64,000 bases of DNA from Batillaria attramentaria (taxonomy: Eukaryota; Mollusca; Gastropoda; Batillariidae): contig JACVVK020000367.1 in the NCBI GenBank assembly GCA_018292915.2, positions 111,001 to 175,000 of the forward strand. The letters run 5' to 3'. A model generated the notes under the pieces. That model was not told the origin of the DNA. It did no database searches and saw only the letters and a program-made list of their open reading frames with translations. Made by a program: the position numbers and the translations under genes. Below are positions 22,206-33,417 of this stretch, in pieces (within the stretch, counting starts at the first letter, position 1; each line of letters opens with the position of its first letter).

Positions 22206-22370
22206 AACATTGCCATCCAAATTACAGCATTAATGTTGGATAATTAAAGCCTGCTAGCTCATAACCTTGCGAAATACTACACGGACAGGAGCTCCGTGAC
22301 AAGATGTAGGGGGGCCTGTCAGTGCGTAGATCAACTTCTTGTAGTCCACGCACGCACGCACGCACGCGCG

Positions 22371-22430
<60 letters not shown>
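22148..22430. repeat. (GT)n and CACG/CGCG/(CA)n tracts
   Basis: (GT)n at 22148-22203. A 22349-22429 tract runs from CACGCACG through about ten CG steps into (AC)n. Alternating purine-pyrimidine DNA of this type favours Z-DNA. Confidence 0.95.
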
Positions 22431-22432
<2 letters not shown>

Positions 22433-22551
22433 AAGAGTAATAGCTGCTCTGGCGTCACACTGATTGCACATCGATCATTTCAATGATCATTACAAAGTAT
22501 TGCGTGATCAGATGTTGTCAAGCGTCTGACTGCATGCCGGCGCCTGGTCCT

Positions 22552-23628
22552 TGTCCACCCGGGGCACTTCCAGCCTCAAGCTGTATTGACCCGGGGGCAC
22601 CTCCAGCCTCAAGCTGCTTAGACCCGGGGCACTTTCAGTCTCAAATTCCTGCTTAGACCCGGGGCGCTTTAGATACAGGGCACTTTCAGCCTCAGGCTGC
22701 TTAGACTCAGGGCACTTTCAGCCTCAGGTTGTATTGACCCGGGGCGCTTTCAGCCTCAGGTTGTATTGACCCGGGGCGCTTTCAGCCTCAGGCTGCTTAG
22801 ACCCGGGGCACTTTAGACACAGGGCACTTTCAGCCTCAGGCTGCTTAGACTCAGGGCACTTTCAGCTTCAGGCTGCTTAGACTCAGGGTACTTTCAGCCT
22901 CAGGTTGCTTAGACTCAGGGCACTTTAGATACAGGGCACTTTCAGCCTCAGCCTGCTTAGACTCAGGGCACTTTCAGCCTCAGGTTGCTTAGACCCAGGG
23001 TACTTTCAGCCTCAGGCTGCTTAGACTCAGGGCACTTTAGATACAGGGCACTTTCAGCCTCAGCCTGCTTAGACTCAGGGCACTTTCAGCCTCAGGTTGC
23101 TTAGACCCAGGGCACTTTCAGCCTCAGCCTGCTTAGACTCAGGGTACTTTCAGCCTCAGGTTGCTTAGACCCAGGGCACTTTCAGCCTCAGCCTGCTTAG
23201 ACTCAGGGTACTTTCAGCCTCAGCCTGCTTAGACTCAGGGCACTTTCAGCCTCAGGTTGCTTAGACCCAGGGCACTTTCAGCCTCAGCCTGCTTAGACTC
23301 AGGGTACTTTCAGCCTCAGGTTGCTTAGACTCAGGGCACTTTCAGCCTCAGCCTGCTTAGACTCAGGGTACTTTCAGCCTCAGGTTGCTTAGACTCAGGG
23401 CACTTTCAGCCTCAGCCTGCTTAGACTCAGGGTACTTTCAGCCTCAGGTTGCTTAGACCCAGGGCACTTTCAGCCTCAGCCTGCTTAGACTCAGGGCACT
23501 TTCAGCCTCAGCCTGCTTAGACTCAGGGCACTTTCAGCCTCAGCCTGCTTAGACTCAGGGCACTTTCAGCCTCAGCCTGCTTAGACTCAGGGCACTTTCA
23601 GCCTCAGGTTGCTTAGACCCAGGGCATT
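22552..23628. repeat. 32-bp minisatellite, about 30 copies, variable
   Basis: The unit contains GACTCAGGGCACTTTCAGCC followed by TCAGCCTGCTTA or TCAGGTTGCTTA. The 5' copies read GACCCGGGGC and diverge most; the 3' copies are nearly uniform. A short form with TTTAGATACAGGGCA interrupts the array at about 22667, 22811, 22923 and 23034. Confidence 0.95.
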
Positions 23629-24262
23629 TCACGCTGGGGAGTAGATCCCGCGTGTTACAGACACAAAATCCATTAAACGGGCGCATTTCTTTGTCAGACG
23701 TCAGTTACACAATGTGCCGCATGCCTTACGAATGGGGTTGACCATCGCCGGACAGCGAGCAACATGCTATTCATGCGTGTTCATTGTTTGATGTGGTGCA
23801 GTTCACAGTCGGTGTTGTGCAGTGAGTCAGCTGACGACCACAGCATGTCAAATAGAAAGGCAGCTTTCAGACAGAAAAAAAATGAGAATGATGATTAAGT
23901 TTGCAAACGTGATGACGAGTGGGGACAACTTTAAAAGCAACGGCTGACAGGCGGACAGGCGGCGGAACTCAGCCAGTCAAAAAGAAAGAAAGAAAAAAAG
24001 AAGAAGAAAAAAAATGAAGCCATGCGATCAGTTTTGCCATTTTTGGCATAGCTGTCTCCTCGGTTGGTCTCGGCCCGACGCTCCACTCATCTCCAAAACA
24101 GGTTCGCCGACCAGCAGATTATTTTGTCATCTTGAAAAAGAGCCCAGCGCACTAGTATGTCTATGGGGCTTGGTCCCTTTTTTGCAGATGACGATAGACC
24201 TTCATAATCACTTTCACCGACGTCTAGAAAATGCAGGCACGGCCGGCCAGTGTTTTTTTTCC
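23629..24262. other. no gene recognised
   Basis: Unique-looking sequence with an A/G-rich run at 23975-24014. No domain-bearing frame was seen. Confidence 0.4.
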
Positions 24263-24265
24263 GAG

Positions 24266-24700
24266 ACAGACTAACTGTACGCTGAGACAGACTAACTGTA
24301 CGCTGAGACAGACTAACTGTACGCTGAGACAGACTAACTGTACGCTGAGACAGACTAACTGTACGCTAAGACAGACTAACTGTACTCTGAGACAGACTAA
24401 CTGTACGCTGAGACAGACTAACTGTACGCTGAGACAGACTAACTGTACGCTGAGACAGACTAACTGTACGCCAGGCTGAGACAGACTAACTGTACGCTGA
24501 GACAGACTAACTGTACGCTGAGACAGACTAACTGTACTCTGAGACAGACTAACTGTACTCTGAGACAGACTAACTGTACGCTGAGACAGACTAACTGTAC
24601 GCTGAGACAGACTAACTGTACGGCGCTGAGACAGACTAACTGTACGCTGAGACAGACTAACAGTGTACGCCAGGCTGAGACAGACTAACTGTACGCTGAG
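24266..24700. repeat. 21-bp minisatellite, about 20 copies
   Basis: The unit contains GAGACAGACTAACTGTACGC. Small insertions (for example GCCAG at about 24470) break the register twice. Confidence 0.95.
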
Positions 24701-25667
24701 TGTCAGTTATGTTACCGGCCGGGCATAAGGCTAAAGATCACCATGACCTGCAGCGGACTGCAAATAAACTGAAAACGATTGAGGAGGTATGCATACGAGT
24801 GTAGGCGGATCAAGTGTACCGGCGTCATTTTGGAAAATAAAGTGCCTAGGCCCATAGATTTGATAAGCACTTAAACCCTTTTAGCATTTGGTTCAGTGTT
24901 GGAGTATATCTGCAAGATCTGCCACTGACACCGTCTAAACTTGCCAGACAGACAGACAGACAGAGACAGACAGACATAACACGCCGCACAGCGTATGCAG
25001 TCGAGTCACGGTTATTTTTAGACCAGAAATATCACCGTACCCTTTATTTTTCGTCTGTACGTCAAGTTTATACCTATCGGTGCTGCAATGATTTTCCTGG
25101 AGTTTGCCATCATAGTTATTCAGCCCCCAGTCGAAATTTTACCAGTTTTTACGCTATATTTGTGTCACGCCGGATATAGGCCGCTCAGTCTTTGGTTTTG
25201 CGCTAGGTTTCGGTTGAACTGAGTTGTTCACCTGCCCACGCCATACTTTGCCGGAACCGTTCATCCGAAAATGCTCCTAACCTCTAAAACCCCCTCCGAA
25301 GATCCGAGCCAAAATCTACCCCATGTTCCCCCACCGCCTCAGTAGTCGGCACCCCCCCCCCCCCCCCACCCCGTGCCCCCTGTCAAACTGAAACAAGAAC
25401 GGACCACATGTGACACAGAACATTGATCTCTCGCAGTGATGAATTGCAAATGTGATTGATTCGCCATATGTTGTTTATGCCTGCTGGAGGTTGGCCGGGG
25501 TTGCGGGTCAATTCGGACCCCTTTGACACGCCATACTCTGCGTGGCTGGCGCGTGGCTTAAAATACGGACAGCAGGCTGTCCCAGGCTCGCAAACACACA
25601 CCGGCACACACACACGCACACACATAGCTAGGGTCATTAGCATGCAACAGGTTTTCCCAGCCATTCA
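24701..25667. other. no gene recognised
   Basis: Unique sequence with a GACA microsatellite near 24950-24975 and poly(C) near 25351-25367. No domain-bearing frame was seen. Confidence 0.4.
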
Positions 25668-25745
25668 GCCAATCAGAAAAGGGCATTCCCCATCACGTGC
25701 GCGCGTGGCATATATCGCGAGGCCAGGTCGGACGAGCCCAATGTA
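25668..25745 (+). promoter_or_regulatory. promoter-like CCAAT / E-box / TATA cluster
   Basis: AGCCAATCAG lies at about 25668, a CACGTG E-box at 25694 and GCATATATCG at 25708-25717. The order and spacing resemble a pol II core promoter that would start near 25742. No coding exon follows within several hundred bases. It could drive a non-coding first exon of the downstream KLF5 gene or an unseen transcript. Confidence 0.25.
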
Positions 25746-26538
25746 GGCTGTCGGGAGCGCAGGCAGGTTCTCGCTCGTTCTGTTCACTCTACTGCACGGC
25801 AGTGCTCTGGACCTTCGGTTCATCATCCATCTATCAGAGGAATGCCTCAGCTGTGTGCGATATCGGATTCGCAATCCCAATCGGTGCGTAAACAAACCTA
25901 TTTAATATTCATTTTTCTTTTCACATTTAGAAATTAGCATTACAATCTGAAGCAATTATCGCTTTTTGGAAACTAGAATTCAAGTTAAAGAATCTTGTTT
26001 TTAGAGTTGCAAAACCGGATATCAGATATACTACGCACATTGCATGCCCTGCTGACGGCGCTTTGTTCACAGACCTGGCGGCGTGTTGTTTTTTTACCCT
26101 TCAAGAAAAAGTTTTCTTCTTGAGTATTTAAAACTCATACTTTTTGCTCATAATATTGTGCCGTGTCTAAATCATATCTAATAAGTAAAACTTGCATTAG
26201 AGCGGGGCAGAGCAGAAATAGTAATGTTTAAAAAAACGACCGGTTTTTATTGTTGGCGTCAGAACTGAGAACCAGACGGACGACCGGCCGATCGGCTCAG
26301 TGAGTTATCAAGTCATGTACTGACTGACGTTGAGTCAGCGGGAACAACTGAACTGATCAGTATTAGTATAATTATGCAGTATATTTCAGTATATTTCAGT
26401 ATCAGTTCTGGCACGCCGATATATTAACTTTAATGCCGAGTCAGTGTTAGTGTTAGTGTCAGTGTTAGTGCCGGTTAGTGTGTGTCAGCGTTCGAGTTTG
26501 AATAGCGGGATCCTTTCAGACAGCGGAGAAGTGGCGGA
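25746..26538. other. no gene recognised
   Basis: Unique AT-richer sequence. TTAGTGTTAGTGTCAGTG microrepeats lie at about 26440-26490. Confidence 0.4.
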
Positions 26539-26539
26539 A

Positions 26540-26599
<60 letters not shown>
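26539..26599. repeat. (TG)n microsatellite
   Basis: About 30 TG dinucleotides without interruption. Confidence 0.97.
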
Positions 26600-27499
26600 C
26601 GGATAATTGTTTCACTCAGTGACTGAGTGACGGAAATACTTTGCACTTACTGTGTGTAGCTCAGTATCCGGGTGCTACATTGTTGATATCAGAGACTACT
26701 GTCACACTAACTAGTCAGTGTACTTTAAGCTGATTATATGAATTATATGTTTATTATATGCGCGTATCGGCAAATGAATTTCAATATTTTCAGTAGACGG
26801 AACAGTTGGATTCACTTCGTCGCAATTTCCGTTCACTCCGGTTATACTGACTTGCTAAGCCTCAGTTGACGTAGTTTCGGCCGGAGTTCTCGACTGATCG
26901 CGGGATCTGAACTTCTAGGTTTCTTTCAGTCAGTTTTAACATTTCCCCTTTGATTAAGTCCCCTGTCCCGTTAGTGATCATAAAACTTGAAAATCTACGG
27001 ACAAACGACGCGACTGACCTCAAACAAAAGCCGCATTGAAAACTGAACTGAGTAGCACGTTTCCGAATTCAGTCCACAGAGACTGACTAAAACTGACCCA
27101 GTAATGACCGTGACCCATGTAATGACCGTGACCCATGTAATGAAGTTACAGCATTCACTTGTCATCGGCGAACTTTTGAACCGGCAGAAATGTACAAGAC
27201 GGTCACTTTGAGATAACTTGAAGTGCTGTACTATGCCCTCAGTGTAGTCGCGGGACAAGTTAGTGGCGGATTGTACGCCGGTGTCTCCGAATGTAAGTTT
27301 AACTGTACCGGCTCTATTTCAAATTAGTCCAAACTTATGTAAAGGCAACCGTCTCTAGTTCAAGTGAAGAAAGAGGTCTAGCTACGTAGCCAGTCATTAC
27401 ACTGGTTATGCCAGCCTGAGATCAGTCGCCAGGCGAGTTTGAATAGGACCGGCTTTCATAGTACAGTAGAGGCTGACGGATGGCGGCCGAAATCAGTGC

Positions 27500-27501
<2 letters not shown>
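26600..27501. other. no gene recognised
   Basis: Unique sequence. A short 21-bp direct duplication containing GTAATGACCGTGACCCAT lies near 27100-27140. No domain-bearing frame was seen. Confidence 0.4.

Positions 27502-27579
<78 letters not shown>
27502..27579. repeat. (TG)n microsatellite with CG interruptions
   Basis: TG tract interrupted twice by CGTG near 27531 and 27541. Confidence 0.95.
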
Positions 27580-27581
<2 letters not shown>

Positions 27582-27726
27582 GAGAGAGAGGCCGCTAGGG
27601 CAGTGTCAGTATGACACTGGTTCACTCGTGCAAACGTTGACTGCTGTCGGATACAGGCGGCGGCCGGGCACAGTAAGCCAAGTGGAGACACACAAAATAA
27701 CGTTGCTTCGGTGTTTCTTCAAGTTG

Positions 27727-27950
27727 TACGTGGACTTTCAATGCTCAAGTTGTGAGTTCGAATATCGCCTCGGGTCGGGACCAAAACTTTGTAATGGCGT
27801 TTTTTCCTCGTTATCCTTGGTACGACCCATACCGTCGCCGGTCAGTGGTGGGAAACATGCAGACGTCAACCCGCAAACATTCACAGACGTCAACCCGCAA
27901 ACATTCACAGACGTCAACCCGCAAACATTCACTGGCAGTCCGGCCAACAC
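27727..27950 (+). mobile_element. diverged SINE family A piece followed by 19-bp tandem repeats
   Basis: 27727-27845 reads GTGGACTTTCAATGCTC, GTGAGTTCGAATATCGCC and then a degraded family A body. It is followed by three copies of a 19-bp unit containing GACGTCAACCCGCAAACATT (about 27863-27930). Confidence 0.5.
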
Positions 27951-28540
27951 TTGTTTGTCTGTTCAGTGACTGACTGGTTTTGTTTGTTTTCACGAAGAAC
28001 CGTGAAGACCCGGTACAGTTCAAGTGAAGCCGCTATTATGCAGTTTGCGTCATGTCAACACAGTAGGGGGTCTGATTGCAAATCATGTGCAGCCGAGTGC
28101 AGCCGAGTGCAGCCGATTTGGAACTGCGTAAAGCCGCGTGCATGAGTCACTCAGTACACTACTGCTCCGTCCGTCCGCTGAGCGCGGCTCAAGTTCTGCA
28201 TGGTTGAACGTTGGAGCGTAATAAGTATAGACGGTTACAGAAGTATAAATCGTAGTTTAAAGTATTACAGTGCGTGTGTTACCAGTGGTATTACTGGACT
28301 GCAGCGACCCCCCACCCAGCACACGACTGACCCCATCACCCCCCCCCCCCACCCCCTTAATCAACTGAACAAGAGAGAGAGAGAGAGAGATTTCGGATCA
28401 GTTTTCACAGCTGCCTGGGATTTTAATCATAGCCGCCCGTGCCAAGAGTTGCCGGATTTTGAACTGTGCTGAGTCAATCAATGTCTTATTGGACAACTTA
28501 AGGAACTGTGCCGAAATTTTTGGTAAAACTCCAACACATC

Positions 28541-28542
<2 letters not shown>
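27951..28542. other. no gene recognised
   Basis: Unique sequence with a GCAGCCGAGT microrepeat near 28090-28115, poly(C) near 28340 and (GA)n at 28373-28390. Confidence 0.4.
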
Positions 28543-28597
<55 letters not shown>

Positions 28598-28612
28598 CCC
28601 CCCCCCTCCGCC
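28543..28612. repeat. (TC)n then poly(C)
   Basis: About 50 bp of TC followed by about 14 C. Confidence 0.95.
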
Positions 28613-29060
28613 GCCTCTCTCCGAGTTCTTTGGGTTCGAATCCCGGCGCCAGGCTGAGACTGATAACACACGTGTTGTCACTTGTCAGTGCTGGCCGCTC
28701 AAAGTCGTCCACATGACGGTGTGTATGAGTACATCACTACAGTACTAGACTACACCTCTACAACGACAGTCACGGTGTACTAACAACGTTACGGTTATCA
28801 TACGCCGCTGTAACTGACTCCACCACCACACAACAAAACAGTCACTGAGCAGCTAATTCAAAAAAAAAAAAAAGTTGGCGGATATAACTTCTGCACTAAA
28901 TGACACCAGTTGAGTGAGGCAGGTAGCGTGTGTGCGAGACACTGATAACCGCGGTTACGCCCCGGGCCGGCAATGTGACCGGCCAGGTAAGCCGTTCTCA
29001 GTACAGTTCCCGCCCCCTACCCCCCCGCCTCCACTAACCCCCATCACCCCCCCCCCCCCA

Positions 29061-29062
<2 letters not shown>
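28613..29062. other. no gene recognised
   Basis: A lone B-box-like GGGTTCGAATCCC lies at about 28629-28641 without a clear SINE body. A short poly(A) run lies at 28860-28873. Confidence 0.4.
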
Positions 29063-29111
<49 letters not shown>

Positions 29112-29114
29112 CTA

Positions 29115-29160
<46 letters not shown>

Positions 29161-29177
29161 ACCACCACCACCACCTA
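29063..29177. repeat. (CA)n, (TC)n, (CA)n, (CCA)n compound microsatellite
   Basis: Four adjacent simple tracts within about 115 bp. Confidence 0.95.
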
Positions 29178-29633
29178 TTACTGCTGTCCACACGGAGGCG
29201 GTCGTAACAGGCATAATTAAGCCTCGTTAAACCTGTGTTAATCCCTGCCCCGCGGGGCACAGCTAATCCTTTCATCTGGGTGTCAACAACCCCACTTTTG
29301 CTTGTACGTTTAAAACCTGCTGCTAGCTAAAAACACAAGGTCATCGACACACAGCGTGCACGTCATATGGAATCCATCATTTCGTTGACAATTTTTGTTA
29401 GGATAAAAAAGATCCGGGGGGGGGGGGGGGGTTGTACGTAAACAGTTGAACAAATCTTGTAATCCGTATTAATTAGTTAGCTGCCCTATATTTACCGGCC
29501 ACTCACTCCGTCACTGCTGAAAAAAACAAAAGACTGATCATGTTCAACAAGGAAACAAGGAAAAGAAGTACAACGTCCGGTCTATCTATTGCTCCGTGTC
29601 AGATAATATTATAGTCTGAGTCAAGGGCCGGAG

Positions 29634-29669
<36 letters not shown>

Positions 29670-30325
29670 CCACTGAATTTGCAGAACACTTACAACACTT
29701 AGTGCAGAAGCAAAACAAGGATATAACAAGAAACTTGATTTGACAACGCGGCATCAGCTCAGGTCATTCACCGCTCCGCCTCTGCCCCCGAGTTGGCAAA
29801 CTAAATTTCACCTCACACACTCTTGTTTTCAACTTTTCACCAGTTAAGATTTAAGGCCTTTGGTCGTCCGGTCTGCGTACTTTTTATGTAGCTATGACGC
29901 TTTTAGTTTGGGCTCAGGCTAGGTTGATGAAATAGGCTGCACTTTGGCGCGGACGTGAGTTCCCGGAACTGACTTGAAATGCTAAATGACTTCACTTGAC
30001 GCTGTGACGCGTGCTTACGCCGCGCCGAAGACTGGGCCGGCGAAAACATTCGCAAATTGATGTAGGCCAACTGCAGTCGCAGTTTCTCTCAGCTTTTCCC
30101 GCGGTGACTCAAACAGATCTGTTATGAACGCTTATGTCATGTCAGTTCTCTTCAAGTTCAGCTGATCACCGTGATTCAGTGTAAGGCCGCCGGGTGTCTG
30201 TAAGACAGTTGTATTATATCAGTTCGGTTCTGCTTTTGCTGATAAGAGTTGTATCAGAGACCCATATCTGATTCCAAGGTCAAGGTCAGTCTTTGGCTGA
30301 TAGGATACGCGGTTAACAGTTATTT
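29178..30325. other. no gene recognised
   Basis: Unique sequence with poly(G) at 29416-29431 and (CT)n at 29638-29665. No domain-bearing frame was seen. Confidence 0.4.
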
Positions 30326-30576
30326 GAAGTAAGTTAGTGTATAGATGTTGAACAACCACAGGGAGGGTGAAGTAAGTTAGTGTATAGATGTTGAACAACC
30401 ACAGGGAGGGTGAAGTAAGTTAGTGTATAGATGTTGAACAACCACAGGGAGGGTGAAGTAAGTTAGTGTATAGATGTTGAACAACCACAGGGAGGGTGAA
30501 GTAAGTTAGTGTATAGATGTTGAACAACCACAGGGAGGGTGAAGTAAGTTGGATGTTGAACAACCACAGGGAGGGT
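30326..30576. repeat. 43-bp minisatellite, about 5.8 copies
   Basis: Five near-perfect units containing GAAGTAAGTTAGTGTATAG and AACAACCACAGGGAGGGT. A last copy lacks the TAGTGTATAGATG part. Confidence 0.95.
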
Positions 30577-31377
30577 ATTGGGATGTTGCATTTGTTCCAG
30601 TCTCAGTCCGGCCGTTTTCAGTTATTCACTGCCCGGGACCATCACTTTCACTGCAGTCTCCAGTTTTTTTTTTTATATTTCGTTTTAGTCAGTAGTAGTG
30701 CGCGGTTTTACACTGAACTGAATCATTCTCCCTGTAACTCAAATCTCTCTTCTAGAATGTTAACAGTCTGTGCTGTAACGACAGTCTCTAGAATGTTAAC
30801 AGTCTGTGCTGTAACGACAGTCAGTGAAAATGGCGAACAACAACCTGAAAAACAGCTGACAACAAAAACTGAAACTGAAGTCTATTGACTCGATATACGG
30901 CCCATTGTCATAGCCACTTCACTGCCGAGTCCCCAAAACATCTCAATACTGATCGGGGCTCCAAGAACTTGAACTACAGTTCTGAGTATTTCCCCAAGTT
31001 ACTCACGTAAGTTGAGGCGTGACTAGGTGTTGCCTTTTTGCTGAATCGAATCACCATGCGACCACCTCTCTCTCTCTCTCTCATACGAGTGTATTAGGCA
31101 CCTGTTCATTCATGTGACTTGTATGTGAAATGAGTGAGTAATAACATGATGAAGTTACTCGGCTGTCAGCTGGTGGTGATGGTGAGTGGGTGGTGACTTA
31201 CTGCTACCCGAACTCAGTGACTCCCTTCCTAATTCGTAGTGCGTAAAGCATTTCGAAATGGAGCTCTCAATCTGAATGAGTACATGCATCATAAGGCTAC
31301 AAGGCTGTGACCGATTTCTCTCAGCTATAGTCCCTCTCGGAGAAGCACTGGAAGCTTCCGTTGACCTCTGACATCCG
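30577..31377. other. KLF5 upstream flank, no gene recognised
   Basis: A 36-bp tandem duplication containing TCTAGAATGTTAACAGTC lies at 30751-30822, and (CT)n at 31066-31083. No coding exon was recognised. Confidence 0.5.
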
Positions 31378-31397
31378 TGACGTCAGCTGTGACGTCA
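31378..31397 (+). promoter_or_regulatory. paired cAMP response elements
   Basis: Two perfect palindromic TGACGTCA octamers at 31378-31385 and 31390-31397, 12 bp start to start, lie 80-100 bp upstream of the KLF5 TATA box. Such octamers bind CREB/ATF factors in animals. The pairing and position make chance unlikely; function is inferred. Confidence 0.6.
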
Positions 31398-31478
31398 AGG
31401 GGTCCCCGGATGACCGAAACGAGGTCACGCACGTTTGTGTGTGCTGCCGGGTTGTTTTTCTCGCGCTGTTCCCGCTTC

Positions 31479-31485
31479 TATAAAG
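31479..31485 (+). promoter_or_regulatory. TATA box of the KLF5 gene
   Basis: TATAAAG in the context TTCTATAAAGCCGC, predicting a start near 31508. The leader from there to the ATG at 31942 contains no upstream ATG. Confidence 0.55.
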
Positions 31486-31668
31486 CCGCTCAGATCGTAT
31501 TCAAGCAATCGTAGACAAGCAGACAGGCAGTGAGAGAACTCACCAACAGCGCGCGTGTACAGTTTCTGGTCTTCTGTCAACGGCGAAGCAAAGTCTGTCG
31601 GCGATTGGCGCAAACCGCGTGGCAACCTGCAACAACAAGACGAAAACAAGCTGGCGTAGTCCTCAAAT

Positions 31669-31678
31669 CCATATTTGG
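31669..31678 (+). promoter_or_regulatory. CArG box (SRF-type site)
   Basis: CCATATTTGG matches CC(A/T)6GG exactly. It lies ten bases upstream of a GC box and about 40 bases upstream of a GATAAAG motif. Confidence 0.5.
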
Positions 31679-31686
31679 GACCCTAA

Positions 31687-31697
31687 GCCCCGCCCCC
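31687..31697 (+). promoter_or_regulatory. GC box
   Basis: GCCCCGCCCCC, a typical SP/KLF-family site, directly downstream of the CArG box. KLF proteins bind such sites, so self-regulation is possible. Confidence 0.4.
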
Positions 31698-31941
31698 TGC
31701 CTCGTGGCAGGAAAGGATAAAGAGCAGTTTCATTCACAAGTGGCTCACAGTCTCACTGTAGACGTTGGCGAGAGCACAGCCGCCCCTTGAGTTGACTGAC
31801 AACTTTTCTACCGAGTCAGCTGAGTTTCCCACGCGCCCAACTTTCTTACTTCGTCACTGGGATATTACCGCGGCTCCGTTACAAGGAGTTTTCACTTTGC
31901 TTCGTGCGAGCCCCCGACTTTCAACGGTTGTGTCTTTTGTT

Positions 31942-32052
31942 ATGGCTGATAGCTTGTATCTTCTGGCGGGTCAATCAGAGACGTTCAGTGGTGATCAGAT
32001 CGTGCCTGACACGGATGACTGCTTTTTGGCGCCTGCCGACGTTCCGCTTCAA
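31942..32052 (+). other. KLF5: KLF5 coding exon 1
   Basis: 37 codons beginning [10 protein letters not shown] and ending VPLQ, followed by the donor GTAAGT. It is acidic, with the stretch PDTDDCF. The ATG has G at -3 and G at +4. Confidence 0.75.
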
Positions 32053-33365
32053 GTAAGTTTTGTCGTCTGCTACTTGTTACTTTACCGGTTTCCTAACCGA
32101 CTTTTCAAATTCCTCACAACCACCTGTTGAGGTCTGAAAAGTTTGTAGAGAAAGTTTTTCGTCAGAGAAAGGTTAAGCTTGAGGTTTCTTTGGCTTTACA
32201 GTGAGGGTGAAGGGTGTAAAAATTCGAAAGTGTCTTCACGTGTGCCGGGCGGCATGAATGTATTGAGGTCACACGCCATGGTGAAATACTTTCTCTCACA
32301 TGGTCACAGTTACTGCCTGCCCCCCGCCCACAGTAAGACCGGTCCTACTCTAACTTTGGCTGGCGCACGGTGCTAGGCGTCGGATCAATGGTTCCGTGTG
32401 CGTTTAGTAATTAGGTGTATACAAAATCATTATATTCTGCCTTAATATAACAGCCGGCGTGACTAAGAATGCTGTTAAGCTGGTGATTACTATTACTGAT
32501 GTGAACATTATCAGTGCTAATGTACAATAATCAGTGTGAGTTGTACTTTGGTCTCGCCGCCGCGGCGTGTGCAGGGAGAGACTGAGGCTTTGAAAAAGTT
32601 TATCAGCACGTTGCCAACCGCGAGACTGGTAATGATCAGCTGATCCTGTTACAGAGATACAGTAACACAAACATTGAGCTGTCTTACAGAGACGGTTACT
32701 CAGTGCACGTCAGGTCTGGCTGAGTGGTGTAAGTTTAGCATCATTACGCTGACTTATAAGTTCTTGGCTGAAATCCGTTTAATACATGCTTTGCTGTTCT
32801 CATAATATTTATTAGTAGTCTTACACAATGTTATGGGTACTGCAGACGGAGTCACGTTGTACGCGAGGCATGTACGAACACGCAGTCCCAACCTGTTGCA
32901 GCGGCGCAGTTTGCTCTGTGTGTATGTGCGTGTGTGTCGGAGAGAGAGAGAGAGAGAGTTATCCCCGTTTCACCAGCGACGATCGAGCGCATTGCTGGCA
33001 TCAACAGCACAAATACCGATCAATAGCAAGCTTCAGGGCGCGCGTACTCGGCCTGTGAACTTGAAGTCACTCAGCGGTTCAGTTAGCGGGACGCAGTACT
33101 GTTTTCAATTTCGGCCATTGCCATGATTCAGCTCAACTGAGGCCCTGGGCCAATCGGGTGAGAGACGGGACCTACGTAGGCGGTTGAGTAATGCACCCAC
33201 TGGCTGAGTCGGTACGAGAGGTCTTTGAGCAATTTTATGAATGAACCGCGAGGGGTCAGGGCGGCGAGGTTTCCCAACGCGTAGGCGGGCCCCCCTTGTG
33301 TTGAACGCCGGTTTGTAGTAAACAGTTTAGCTGTGACCGTAGTGGCCATTACGCGCCTAAATGTG

Positions 33366-33417
<52 letters not shown>

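Larger units (their letters stand above)
31508..31941 (+). other. predicted KLF5 5' UTR
   Basis: About 430 bases from the predicted start site to the initiator ATG. There is no ATG in any frame, and an in-frame TAG lies at 31759-31761. If transcription instead begins at the downstream GATAAAG motif (about 31716), the leader would be about 195 bases. Confidence 0.45.
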
